From Pseudomonadaceae bacterium (GTDB lineage: Bacteria > Pseudomonadota > Gammaproteobacteria > Pseudomonadales > Pseudomonadaceae), in assembly GCA_900766265.1 (NCBI GenBank), contig CAAFUS010000017.1, positions 248,001 to 312,000 on the forward strand: a DNA stretch of 64,000 nt, written 5' to 3'. The position numbers and the translations under genes were made by a program. The notes beneath the pieces are model-generated. The model made no database searches and had not been told where the DNA came from. It worked only from the letters and a program-made list of their open reading frames with translations. This document shows, in pieces, positions 8,116 to 17,497 of the stretch. The stretch's first letter is position 1. Every line of letters begins with the position of its first letter.

Positions 8116-10023
8116 ATGATCCGACTTCAGAACCTCACTCTACAGCGCGGCCCCCAGCGACTTCTGGAAGGCGCCGAACTGACCTTGCACGCCGGCCAGA
8201 AGGTCGGTCTGATCGGTGCCAACGGCGCCGGCAAATCCTCATTGTTCGCCCTGCTGCGCGGTGAGCTCACCGCCGACGCCGGTGATTGCCGTCTGCCGGC
8301 CGACTGGCGCATCGCTCATATGCGCCAGGAGATCGATACCCTCGATCGCCTGGCGGTGGACTACGTACTCGACGGTGATGTGCGTCTTCGTCAGGTGCAG
8401 CACGAGCTGCAGCTCGCCGAGGCGGCGCACGACGGCGATGCGCTGGCGCGCCTGCACAGCGAGCTCGACAGTGCCGACGGCTACAGTGCCGATGCCCGTG
8501 CGCGCAAGCTGCTGGCCGGGCTGGGCTTTGCCAGCGAGCAGATGGACCGTCCGGTGGCCTCGTTCTCCGGCGGCTGGCGGATGCGCCTGAATCTCGCGCA
8601 GACGCTGATGTGCCCGTCAGACCTGATGCTGCTCGACGAACCGACCAACCACCTGGACCTGGACGCCATCCTCTGGCTGGAAGACTGGCTCAAGGGGTAT
8701 CCGGGCACGCTGATGCTGATCTCCCACGACCGCGACTTCCTCGACGCGGTGGTCGATCACGTTGCCCACCTTGAGCAGTGCAAGCTGACGCTCTACCGCG
8801 GCGGGTACTCGGCCTTCGAGCGCGCCCGCGCCGAGCGCCTGGCCCAGCAGCAACAGGCTTACGAAAAGCAGCAGGCGCAACGCGCGCACATGGAGAGCTT
8901 CATCCGCCGCTTCAAGGCGCAAGCGACCAAGGCGCGCCAGGCCCAGAGCCGGATCAAGGCGCTCGAGCGCCTCGAGGAGCTGGCGCCTGCCCATGTCGAT
9001 TCCCCTTTCGACTTTCGCTTTCGCGAAGCCCACAAGGTCTCGAGTCCCTTGCTTGACCTGTCCGAGGCGCGCCTGGGCTACGGCGACAAGACGGTACTGG
9101 AGAAGGTCAAGCTGCAGCTGGTCCCGGGTGCGCGCATCGGCCTGCTCGGGCCCAACGGGGCGGGCAAGTCGACCTTGATCAAGACCCTGGCCGATGAGCT
9201 GCAGCCGCTCGCCGGGCGCCTGCAGCGCGGCGAGAATCTCGCCATCGGTTACTTCGCCCAGCACCAACTCGACTCGCTGGATGCCAAGGCCAGCCCGCTG
9301 CTGCACCTGCAACGCATCGCCCCTGGCGAGCGGGAGCAAACCTTGCGCGACTTCCTCGGCGGCTTCGATTTCCGCGGTGAGCGCTGCGACGAGCCGGTGG
9401 TCAATTTCTCCGGTGGTGAAAAGGCCCGCCTGGCGCTGGCCCTGATCGCCTGGGAGCGGCCCAACCTGCTGCTGCTCGATGAGCCTACCAACCACCTCGA
9501 CCTGGAGATGCGCCTGGCCCTGACTCTGGCGCTGCAGGACTTCGGAGGCGCGGTGGTGGTGGTGTCCCACGATCGCCACCTGCTCAAGAGCACGACCGAC
9601 GAATTCCTGTTGGTGGCCGAAGGGCGCATCCGCGAGTTCGACGGCGATCTGGACGACTATGCGCGCTGGCTGGTGGATTTCAGGGCGCGCCAGCAGCCAC
9701 TGCCGGCCGAGGCGTCAGTCGACAAGACGGACAAGCGCGCGCAGCGCCAGGCCGCTGCGGCCTTGCGCCAGCAGCTGGCGCCGCACAAGCGTCAGGCCGA
9801 GAAGCTGGAAAAGGAGCTCGGCGCGGTCCAGGAAAAACTAGCCGCCCTCGAAACGCTGCTGGGCGATGCCGGGCTCTACGAGCAAGCGCGCAAGGACGAG
9901 TTGCGTGAGCGGCTGGCCGAACAAGCCGCGCTCAAGACCCGCGAGGGTGAGCTGGAAGAGGCCTGGCTGGAGGCGCTCGAGACGCTCGAGGTCCTGCAGG
10001 CGCAACTGGAGGCCGCGTCGTGA
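8116..10023 (+). CDS. ABC-F family ATPase (YheS-like)
   Basis: Cytosolic protein of about 635 residues with two ABC ATPase domains and no membrane segment. Walker A motifs are GANGAGKSS (near residue 35) and GPNGAGKST (near 347). Signature motifs are SFSGGWRMRL and NFSGGEKARL, and both Walker B motifs read LLLDEPTNHLDL. A charged linker of about 80 residues joins the domains and a coiled-coil C-terminal extension follows. ABC-F proteins act on the ribosomal E-site. The ATG at 8116 gives the family N-terminus MIRLQNLTLQRG. The stop overlaps the next gene's GTG. Confidence 0.93.
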   Translation: MIRLQNLTLQRGPQRLLEGAELTLHAGQKVGLIGANGAGKSSLFALLRGELTADAGDCRLPADWRIAHMRQEIDTLDRLAVDYVLDGDVRLRQVQHELQLAEAAHDGDALARLHSELDSADGYSADARARKLLAGLGFASEQMDRPVASFSGGWRMRLNLAQTLMCPSDLMLLDEPTNHLDLDAILWLEDWLKGYPGTLMLISHDRDFLDAVVDHVAHLEQCKLTLYRGGYSAFERARAERLAQQQQAYEKQQAQRAHMESFIRRFKAQATKARQAQSRIKALERLEELAPAHVDSPFDFRFREAHKVSSPLLDLSEARLGYGDKTVLEKVKLQLVPGARIGLLGPNGAGKSTLIKTLADELQPLAGRLQRGENLAIGYFAQHQLDSLDAKASPLLHLQRIAPGEREQTLRDFLGGFDFRGERCDEPVVNFSGGEKARLALALIAWERPNLLLLDEPTNHLDLEMRLALTLALQDFGGAVVVVSHDRHLLKSTTDEFLLVAEGRIREFDGDLDDYARWLVDFRARQQPLPAEASVDKTDKRAQRQAAAALRQQLAPHKRQAEKLEKELGAVQEKLAALETLLGDAGLYEQARKDELRERLAEQAALKTREGELEEAWLEALETLEVLQAQLEAAS

Positions 10024-10610
10024 GCGACAGCTATTGGCTGAGGCTGGTGCGCGAGTGGAGCGAGCCGCTGCTGCTGGGTGGCCAGGTTTTGCTGATCCTG
10101 CTGCTGGCCTACTTGCTGCAGCGCCTGGTGGCTCGCGCGCTGGGACGGCTCGGCGAGCGCTACCGGCTGCCGTCCGAGCTCTTGCTGCCGATGCGGGTGG
10201 GCTCGCGTTGGTTCATCCTGGGCGGCGCGCTGATCATGGTGCTCGAGCGCTTCGGCGTTTCGGCCACAGTCATGTGGACCGCCTTCTCGGGCTTCGTGGC
10301 GGTGGCGGCGGTGGCCTTCTTCGCCATCTGGAGCGTGCTCTCGAACCTGTTCTGTGCCGTGCTGATCCTGCTGGTCGGACCGTTTCGGCTGGGCGATGTG
10401 GTGGAGATCATCGACAGCGCCGACAAGCCGGGCGTCAAAGGGCGGGTAACCGACATCAACATGCTCTATACCACCCTTGAAGAAACCAACGAGCAGGGTG
10501 AGACTGCCCTTGTTCAGGTGCCCAACAGCCTGTTCTTCCAGAAAGCCGTGCGGCGCTGGCGCGGTACCGAACTCTCGGCCTTCAACACCCACACACCCTT
10601 CGAGAAGTGA
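10020..10610 (+). CDS. Small MscS-type mechanosensitive channel
   Basis: About 196 residues. Three hydrophobic helices are followed by the MscS pore-to-beta junction: the helix FSGFVAVAAVAFFAIWSVLSN, then AVLILLVGPFRLGDVVEI and RVTDINMLYTTL. It lacks the long C-terminal cage of E. coli MscS and is best called a minimal MscS-family channel. The GTG start overlaps the ABC-F stop (GTGA). The stop abuts terC, so the three genes look co-transcribed. Confidence 0.85.
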   Translation: MSDSYWLRLVREWSEPLLLGGQVLLILLLAYLLQRLVARALGRLGERYRLPSELLLPMRVGSRWFILGGALIMVLERFGVSATVMWTAFSGFVAVAAVAFFAIWSVLSNLFCAVLILLVGPFRLGDVVEIIDSADKPGVKGRVTDINMLYTTLEETNEQGETALVQVPNSLFFQKAVRRWRGTELSAFNTHTPFEK

Positions 10611-10615
10611 CCCTC

Positions 10616-11344
10616 ATGGAATGGCTCGGCAACCCTGAACTCTGGGTGGCGTTTCTGACCCTGACCGCCCTGGAAATCGTCCTCGGCATCGACAACATCA
10701 TCTTCATCTCGATTCTGGTCAGCCGTCTGCCGCCAGAACAGCAGCCCAGGGCACGGTTCTTCGGGCTGGCGCTGGCGATGGTGACCCGCATCCTGCTGCT
10801 GCTCTCGATCACCTGGGTGATGCGCCTGACCCAGGATCTGTTCCATCTGTTCGGCCAGGGCGTTTCCGGGCGCGACCTGATCCTGTTCTTCGGCGGCTTG
10901 TTCCTGCTCTTCAAGAGCACCCTGGAAATCTGGCACAGCATGGAAGGGGAGGAGCAAACCGAGCAGGGCGGTAAGAAAGCCTACGGCTTCATGGGCGTGA
11001 TCGTGCAGATCGCGATCATCGACATCGTCTTCTCCCTCGATTCGGTCATCACCGCGGTCGGGTTGGTGCAGAACGTGCCGGTGATGATCGCGGCGATCGT
11101 CATTTCGGTCGGGGTCATGATGCTTTCGGCCGGCACCATCAGCGCCTTCATCGACAAGCACCCTTCGCTGAAGATGCTGGCGCTGTCGTTCCTGATTCTG
11201 GTCGGCACCATGCTGGTGGCCGAAGCCTTCGAGGTGCACGTGCCTAAGGGCTACCTGTACTTCGCCATGGCCTTCTCCCTGGCGGTGGAGGCGATCAACA
11301 TAAAACTGCGTGGGGCGCTCGCGCGCAAGAAGCCGACGCCCTGA
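10616..11344 (+). CDS. TerC family integral membrane protein (YgdQ-like)
   Basis: About 242 residues with seven predicted helices. The family core LEIVLGIDNIIFISILVSRL lies near residue 20 and its repeat-like partner IDIVFSLDSVITAVGLV near 140; the acidic residues in these helices are typical of TerC-type metal exporters. The substrate is unknown and manganese or another divalent metal is possible. The ATG at 10616 is preferred because MEWLGNPELW matches the family start; a GTG at 10607 overlapping the previous stop is possible. Confidence 0.9.
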   Translation: MEWLGNPELWVAFLTLTALEIVLGIDNIIFISILVSRLPPEQQPRARFFGLALAMVTRILLLLSITWVMRLTQDLFHLFGQGVSGRDLILFFGGLFLLFKSTLEIWHSMEGEEQTEQGGKKAYGFMGVIVQIAIIDIVFSLDSVITAVGLVQNVPVMIAAIVISVGVMMLSAGTISAFIDKHPSLKMLALSFLILVGTMLVAEAFEVHVPKGYLYFAMAFSLAVEAINIKLRGALARKKPTP

Positions 11345-11438
11345 GCGATGTGTGTCCGCCTTACGGGGCGGCTCTTGATGCGCAGCGGCGGCAGCGTGGC
11401 CGCCGCTGACTGCGCTGCTGACCAACTGGAGAACGTTC

Positions 11439-12071
11439 ATGGCGCTGCATACCTGGCTCGGTTTTCTCGTTGCCTGCTGGATCATCAGCCTTTCGCCGGG
11501 TGCCGGGGCTATTGCCTCGATGTCCAGTGGCCTGCAGTACGGCTTCTGGCGTGGCTATTGGAACGCCATTGGCCTGCAGCTCGGCCTGGCGCTGCAGATC
11601 GCCATCGTGGCCGCCGGCGTCGGTGCAGTGCTCGCTACCTCGGCGCTGGCGTTCAGCCTGATCAAATGGTTCGGCGTGGCCTATCTGGTCTGGCTGGCCA
11701 TCAGGCAATGGCAGGCTGTCCCGGCCGAATTGCTCGACAGCGATGCGCCGCGCCCGATCGGTCGCCCGCTGAGCCTGGTGATGCGTGGCTTCCTGGTAAA
11801 TGCCAGCAACCCCAAGGCGGTGGTCTTCATGCTCGCGGTGCTGCCGCAGTTCATCGACCCCCAGCGTCCGTTGCTCGAACAGTACCTGGTCATCGGCGCG
11901 ACGATGGTGGCGGTCGACCTGATCGTCATGGCCGGCTACACCGGGCTCGCGGCGCGGGTGCTGCGGGTGTTGCGCACGCCGCGCCAGCAGCGATTGATGA
12001 ACCGGACCTTCGCCTCGCTGTTCGTGGGGGCGGCGGCGCTGCTGGCCACGGTACGCCGCGCGGCGGCATAG
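11439..12071 (+). CDS. LysE/RhtB family amino-acid exporter
   Basis: A 210-residue inner-membrane protein with about six hydrophobic helices. It carries the LysE/RhtB N-terminal signature LSPGAGAIASMSSGLQYG, and later GFLVNASNPKAVVFMLAVLPQF. The family exports amino acids or derivatives such as homoserine or threonine; the substrate here cannot be told. The start has GGAGAACG upstream. It stands alone, 94 bases after terC. Confidence 0.9.
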   Translation: MALHTWLGFLVACWIISLSPGAGAIASMSSGLQYGFWRGYWNAIGLQLGLALQIAIVAAGVGAVLATSALAFSLIKWFGVAYLVWLAIRQWQAVPAELLDSDAPRPIGRPLSLVMRGFLVNASNPKAVVFMLAVLPQFIDPQRPLLEQYLVIGATMVAVDLIVMAGYTGLAARVLRVLRTPRQQRLMNRTFASLFVGAAALLATVRRAAA

Positions 12072-12196
12072 CGAAGTCGCGCGGGAGCAATCCGCTCCCT
12101 CGCACCCGATGCAGTGGCGTGGTCGTATGGTGGTTTGCCGCTCAGGTGTCAGAAACGGGACCCTGCCTGGGGGCCGGGCAAGACGAGGTTCGATGA

Positions 12197-12661
12197 ATGC
12201 GGGTCTGGATCGATGCGGACGCCTGCCCCCGGGCGGCACGCGATCAGGTGGTGAAGTTCGCCTTGAAGCGCGGTTTCGAGGTGGTGCTGGTGGCCGGGCA
12301 GAGCCAGGTCAAACCGGCCTTCGCCTGCGTGAGGCTGATCGTGGTGCCCAGCGGCCCTGATGCGGCGGATGACTACCTGGTAGAGCATGCCGTGCCGGGC
12401 GAACTGGTGATCTGCAGCGACGTGCCGCTGGCTGATCGGCTGGTCAAGAAGGGCGTGGCGGCACTCGATCCGCGGGGCCGCGAGTTCGATGAGCGCAACA
12501 TGGGCGAGCGCCTGGCGGTGCGTAACCTCTTCACCGACCTGCGCGAGCAGGGGCAGGTCGGGGGCGGGCAGGCGGCTTACGGAGAGCGTGACCGCCAGGC
12601 CTTCGCCAACGCGCTGGATCGGTTGCTCACGCGTCTGGCGCGGCAGCAACCGGCGCGCTGA
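12197..12661 (+). CDS. UPF0178 family protein (YaiI/YqxD)
   Basis: A 154-residue protein with the unmistakable family start MRVWIDADACPRAARDQV and the internal VICSDVPLADRLVKKG and ALDPRGREFDERNMGERLA. The Asp-rich motifs resemble PIN/NYN-type nuclease folds, but the function is not established. The gene overlaps the convergent diguanylate cyclase/phosphodiesterase gene by 35 bases. Confidence 0.92.
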   Translation: MRVWIDADACPRAARDQVVKFALKRGFEVVLVAGQSQVKPAFACVRLIVVPSGPDAADDYLVEHAVPGELVICSDVPLADRLVKKGVAALDPRGREFDERNMGERLAVRNLFTDLREQGQVGGGQAAYGERDRQAFANALDRLLTRLARQQPAR

Positions 12662-14789
12662 GCGATGCCGGCGAGCGCTGCGCCAGCCAGTCGACCAGCA
12701 TGGGCAGCGGCAGCGGTCGGCTGAACAGGTAGCCTTGGATCATGTCGCAGCCGTTTTCCTGCAGATAGCCCAGCTGCACCTGGTCTTCCACCCCTTCGGC
12801 AACGACCTTGAGCTGCAGCTTGTGCGCCATCGCGATGATTGCGGCCGTGATGGCACGGTCGCTGTTCTGCTCGTTCAGCTCGACGATGAAGGAACGGTCG
12901 ATCTTCAGGGTGTCCACCGGCAGTTTTCGCAGGTAGGCCAGCGAGGAATAGCCGCTGCCGAAGTCGTCGATGGAGATCAGGATGCCCTGCGCGCGGATCG
13001 CGTTGAGGATCTCCACCGCCGAGTTGAGGTTGTTCATCAGGGCGTTTTCTGTGACTTCCAGCGTGAGCTTGGAAGGCTCCAGCCCGACCTCGGCCAGAAC
13101 GGCCGCGATTCCCCGGGGTAGCGCGGCGTTGGAGAGATTGAGCGCCGAGCAGTTGACCGCCACCCGCAGCCAGTCGTAGCCGATCCTGTGCAGGTGACGC
13201 AGGTCGGCACAGGCGCGCCGACCCACCCAGGCGTCCAGTTCCGCGACGAAACCGTGCTGCTCGGCCAGCGAGACGAAGCGGTCCGGGCTTATCGGGCCGT
13301 GCTGAGGATGGTTCCAGCGGGCCAACGCCTCGAGGCTCAGCACCCGGCCGTCGCGGGCATCGACGATGGGCTGGTAGTGGACTTCGAGCAGGCCTTCATT
13401 GAGGGCGCGGCGTAGGTCCTGCTCCAGGGACAGGTCCTCCCGGGCGCGCAGCATCAGGACGGGATCGAAGCGCAGGCTGCGGTTGCGCCCGCTCGCCTTG
13501 CATTGCCCGACCGCAAGCCCGGCGTGCTTGAACAGCTCGTCGAAGCTGGTCCCGTCGAGGGGGTAATGGCTGATCCCGATGCTGGCGGTCAGTTGCAGCT
13601 GCGCGCCTGCGAGGGCGAAGGGCGGGTGTAGCTGCTCCAGGATGCGTTCAGCCAGCTGTTCGGCCTGGGTCGGGCCGTCGAGCAGCGCGAGGATGCAGAA
13701 TTCGTCACCGGAGAACCGAGCCAGTACGTCCTCGGGGCCGAGTACGCCACGGATGCGCTGTGCGACCTGTTGCAGCGCCAGGTCGCCGGCCCGGTGGCCG
13801 AGACTGTCATTGATGCGCTTGAAGTTGTCGAGGTCGATGACCAGCACCGACAGGCCGTGCTGCGGCTGCTTCTGGGCGGCCAGCACCTGGGTCACCATCT
13901 GGGTGAAGGCGCGGCCGTTGAACAGGTTGGTCAGCGGATCGTAATGGGTGATCGCGTTGAGCTGGCTCTCGACCGAATCGAGCACCTGGCGTTGCTCCGC
14001 GTAACGCCTTTCGGCCCAGCTCGCGGCGATCCCGGCGGCGATGATCAGCAGCGCCACCACCGCGACGGCCATGCCGAGGCTGTCCTGGGAATGGGCGCCG
14101 ACATCGCTGAGCGGAGGCAGCACCTGGTCGGCGGGCACCGCCAGCGTCATCGCGTGCATGCCAGTGAAGTGCATCGAGACGATGGCCAGGCCCATCACCA
14201 GGCTGCACAGCACGCGCTGCAGTTGCAACTGATGACCGCGCCTGCCGCGGAAATGGAACGCCAGGACCAGCGCAGCGAGCGAGGCACCAATGGCGATCAG
14301 CACCGAAAGGGCGAACGTCAGCGGTTCGTAGTAGGCCGTGGCGATCGAGCGTATCGCCGCCATGCCGCTGTAGTGCATGGCGGCGATGCCGATGCCTGCG
14401 GCGACGGCAGCCAGCAGGTATTGCGGCGGTGTCAGCCGCTGGCGGCTAAGCAGCCTCATCACCACATAGGACACCGCCACGGCGATCAGTAGCGAAACCA
14501 GGGTGATGCGGTGGTCGTAAGTGATCTCGATCGGCGCCTTGAACGCCAGCATGGCGACGAAGTGCATCGACCAGATGCCGCCGCCCAATGCGAGGGCGCC
14601 GACCCAGCGCCAGACATCGCGGCCACGGCCACTGGCGCTCTGGCCCACCTGGTTGGCCATGGCCAGGGCGGTGAAGGCGGCGGCGCTTGCGATCAGGTAG
14701 GCGAGCACGACCAGGGAGGCTGAGTGGCTGCTGTCGAGCAGGGCGACATGTCCGGGCGGCATGTCGGACAGAAATTGCAATGGAACCAT
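12627..14789 (-). CDS. MHYT-GGDEF-EAL membrane c-di-GMP enzyme
   Basis: About 720 residues. The N-terminal MHYT sensor has seven helices and three M-H-[FY]-x-x-M motifs (MHFVAM, MHYSGM, MHFTGM), proposed to bind metal or gas. A GGDEF domain follows with the variant signature RFSGDEF, which many active cyclases tolerate. The EAL domain is intact: SLEALARWNHP, EVTENAL, DDFGSGYSSL, KIDRSF and AEGVED. Cyclase and phosphodiesterase activities are both possible. Organisation resembles P. aeruginosa MucR/NbdA, but orthology is not claimed. The ATG at 14789 is preferred over a GTG at 14798. Confidence 0.92.
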   Translation of the reverse strand: MVPLQFLSDMPPGHVALLDSSHSASLVVLAYLIASAAAFTALAMANQVGQSASGRGRDVWRWVGALALGGGIWSMHFVAMLAFKAPIEITYDHRITLVSLLIAVAVSYVVMRLLSRQRLTPPQYLLAAVAAGIGIAAMHYSGMAAIRSIATAYYEPLTFALSVLIAIGASLAALVLAFHFRGRRGHQLQLQRVLCSLVMGLAIVSMHFTGMHAMTLAVPADQVLPPLSDVGAHSQDSLGMAVAVVALLIIAAGIAASWAERRYAEQRQVLDSVESQLNAITHYDPLTNLFNGRAFTQMVTQVLAAQKQPQHGLSVLVIDLDNFKRINDSLGHRAGDLALQQVAQRIRGVLGPEDVLARFSGDEFCILALLDGPTQAEQLAERILEQLHPPFALAGAQLQLTASIGISHYPLDGTSFDELFKHAGLAVGQCKASGRNRSLRFDPVLMLRAREDLSLEQDLRRALNEGLLEVHYQPIVDARDGRVLSLEALARWNHPQHGPISPDRFVSLAEQHGFVAELDAWVGRRACADLRHLHRIGYDWLRVAVNCSALNLSNAALPRGIAAVLAEVGLEPSKLTLEVTENALMNNLNSAVEILNAIRAQGILISIDDFGSGYSSLAYLRKLPVDTLKIDRSFIVELNEQNSDRAITAAIIAMAHKLQLKVVAEGVEDQVQLGYLQENGCDMIQGYLFSRPLPLPMLVDWLAQRSPASLSAPVAAAPDA

Positions 14790-14880
14790 GGGTGGCACTC
14801 GTGGGCGTAGGCGTTCTGCCTGCTAAGCATGGCGGGCGCGATGCCCTTCCTGGGGCGCGGCTGCGATGCTTATCGGCTGC

Positions 14881-15351
14881 TCAGCCGCAAAGATAAGTGC
14901 CCGTACCGACGGCCACCAGTACTCCTTTCTCGTTGTGCAGTTCCGAGCGCACCACCGCCACCTTGTTGCCCGAGCGCAACAGTGCTGCGCTGGCGCTGAA
15001 ACGCTCGCCACGGCCAGGGCGCAAGTAGTCAATGCGCAGATCGATGGTGCCCAGGCGCGACAGGCTGGCCAGGCGCTCCTCTGTGTTCAGGTGGCGGTGC
15101 TTTTCGAACGCGCCGACCAGCGCCATGGCGCCGCCTGCCACGTCGAGCAGTGAGGCGATCACGCCGCCATGGAGGATGCCCTGGACGAAATTGCCGATCA
15201 GCTCGGGCTTCATCGGCAGGTGCATCACGACGCGCTCGGTGGACACCTCGCCGAGCTCGATGCCCAGGTTGCGGTTGAACGGGATGCGCTCGAACAGGTT
15301 GCGTACGGCGAGACGCTGCTCGTCGGAGAGGATGAAGGGAGCGCTGGTCAT
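14881..15351 (-). CDS. PaaI-like hotdog-fold thioesterase
   Basis: About 156 residues with the hotdog thioesterase pattern: NLGIELGEVSTERVVMHLPM, then GILHGGVIASLLDVAGGAM, where the HGG around the catalytic helix is typical, and LRIDYLRPGRGERFSASA. It is probably a cytosolic acyl-CoA thioesterase of the YigI type; the substrate is unknown. The ATG at 15351 gives a compact start (MTSAPFILSDEQ). It lies between two same-strand genes with gaps of about 90-140 bases, so it may be transcribed alone. Confidence 0.85.
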   Translation of the reverse strand: MTSAPFILSDEQRLAVRNLFERIPFNRNLGIELGEVSTERVVMHLPMKPELIGNFVQGILHGGVIASLLDVAGGAMALVGAFEKHRHLNTEERLASLSRLGTIDLRIDYLRPGRGERFSASAALLRSGNKVAVVRSELHNEKGVLVAVGTGTYLCG

Positions 15352-15493
15352 GGCGAGGGGTCCGCAGGCCGTATCGGAAGCCTGCACGCTGACGCAACCG
15401 TCGTCGCTTGACCAGCCGGGAGGCACGAGCGGCGCGGCGATTGGCAGGATCGCCCTGAGGCGCCGGCCCGGCGGCCGGCGCGGGTGGCGTGGC

Positions 15494-16159
15494 TCAGGCT
15501 TCGGCGGTCATCTCCAGCACGCGGTCGACCAGCTTGTAGATACCCGAGGCGGCATCGCTGATCGACTGGGCGAGCATGTAGGCCGGGGTAGTGACCAGCT
15601 TGCGCTCGCTGTCCTCGATGATGTCGGTGACCTCGCACGCCTTGTGTTCGGCGCCCATTTCGCGCACGGCCGCGGCGGCCGGGTCGTCGTCGTGGCCCAG
15701 GGTGCAGATCACACCCGGCCCGAAGATCTGCACCGCCATGGTCGGCGCGATGCAGATCAGGCCCACCGGCTTGCCGGCCTTGGCGAAGGCCTGCGCCACG
15801 GACAGTACGTCCGGCAGCACGCTGCAGGCGGCCCCGCTCTTGGCGAAATCGGAAAGGTTCTTGGCGGCGCCGAAGCCTCCGGGCACGATCAGTGCGTCGA
15901 AGTCCTCGGCGTTGGCCTCGCGCAGGTCCTTGATGTTGCCCCGTGCCAGGCGCGCGGCCTCGACCAGCACGTTGCGCGTCTCGGGCATTTCCTCGCCGGT
16001 CAGATGGTTGACCACGTGCATCTGCGCGATGTTGGGTGCGAAGCACTGCACCTGCGCGCCGCGCTGGTCCAGGCGCAGCAGGGTGGCGACGCTCTCGTAG
16101 ATTTCCGAACCGTCATACACACCACACCCGGAAAGAATCACAGCGACTTTTTTATTCAT
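15494..16159 (-). CDS. elbB: Isoprenoid biosynthesis glyoxalase ElbB
   Basis: A 221-residue DJ-1/PfpI-superfamily protein. The N-terminus KKVAVILSGCGVYDGSEIYE, the central ALIVPGGFGAAKNLSDFA, and the nucleophile-elbow region GLICIAPTMA match ElbB (E. coli glyoxalase-like, formerly linked to isoprenoid synthesis). Glyoxalase activity is known for the E. coli protein. Divergent from hemB across about 300 bases. Confidence 0.92.
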   Translation of the reverse strand: MNKKVAVILSGCGVYDGSEIYESVATLLRLDQRGAQVQCFAPNIAQMHVVNHLTGEEMPETRNVLVEAARLARGNIKDLREANAEDFDALIVPGGFGAAKNLSDFAKSGAACSVLPDVLSVAQAFAKAGKPVGLICIAPTMAVQIFGPGVICTLGHDDDPAAAAVREMGAEHKACEVTDIIEDSERKLVTTPAYMLAQSISDAASGIYKLVDRVLEMTAEA

Positions 16160-16465
16160 GCGGGTACTCCTCAGCGAAAGGGGCCTACGGCCATGTCGGC
16201 GATGCTAATGCCTGACGGCCGCTCAGGTAAGCCCATGATGGTCCTGTCCGTTGGAGTCGCACAGCGGGCCGGTGTTCAGCCTGTCGCCGCGCTCGGCTGC
16301 GCTTTTCGGTCGCCCGGCAGGAGGTCGCAAAGCACTGGCAGAGCCCGGCCAGGCTGGCCACAATGGGCCGGCTTGCCGCTCGCAGCTGGCGTGGCTGTCA
16401 CGTATCGGTCATCTGCGCGGCCTATAACTGTCATATTCGCCCGCTCCGCGGGCCTGGAGTCTGTC
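16160..16465. other. Divergent elbB/hemB intergenic region
   Basis: About 306 bases between the divergent starts of elbB and hemB, which should hold both promoters. No convincing -35/-10 pair, operator palindrome or small gene could be picked out by eye. Confidence 0.5.
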
Positions 16466-17479
<1,014 letters not shown>

Positions 17480-17497
17480 GCCCTCCGAGGCGAGACG

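Noticed and set aside
15032..16465. Possible N-terminal extension of HemB by about 478 codons
   Set aside because: The extra frame overlaps elbB and the thioesterase gene on the other strand; the GTG at 16466 gives the normal HemB length.
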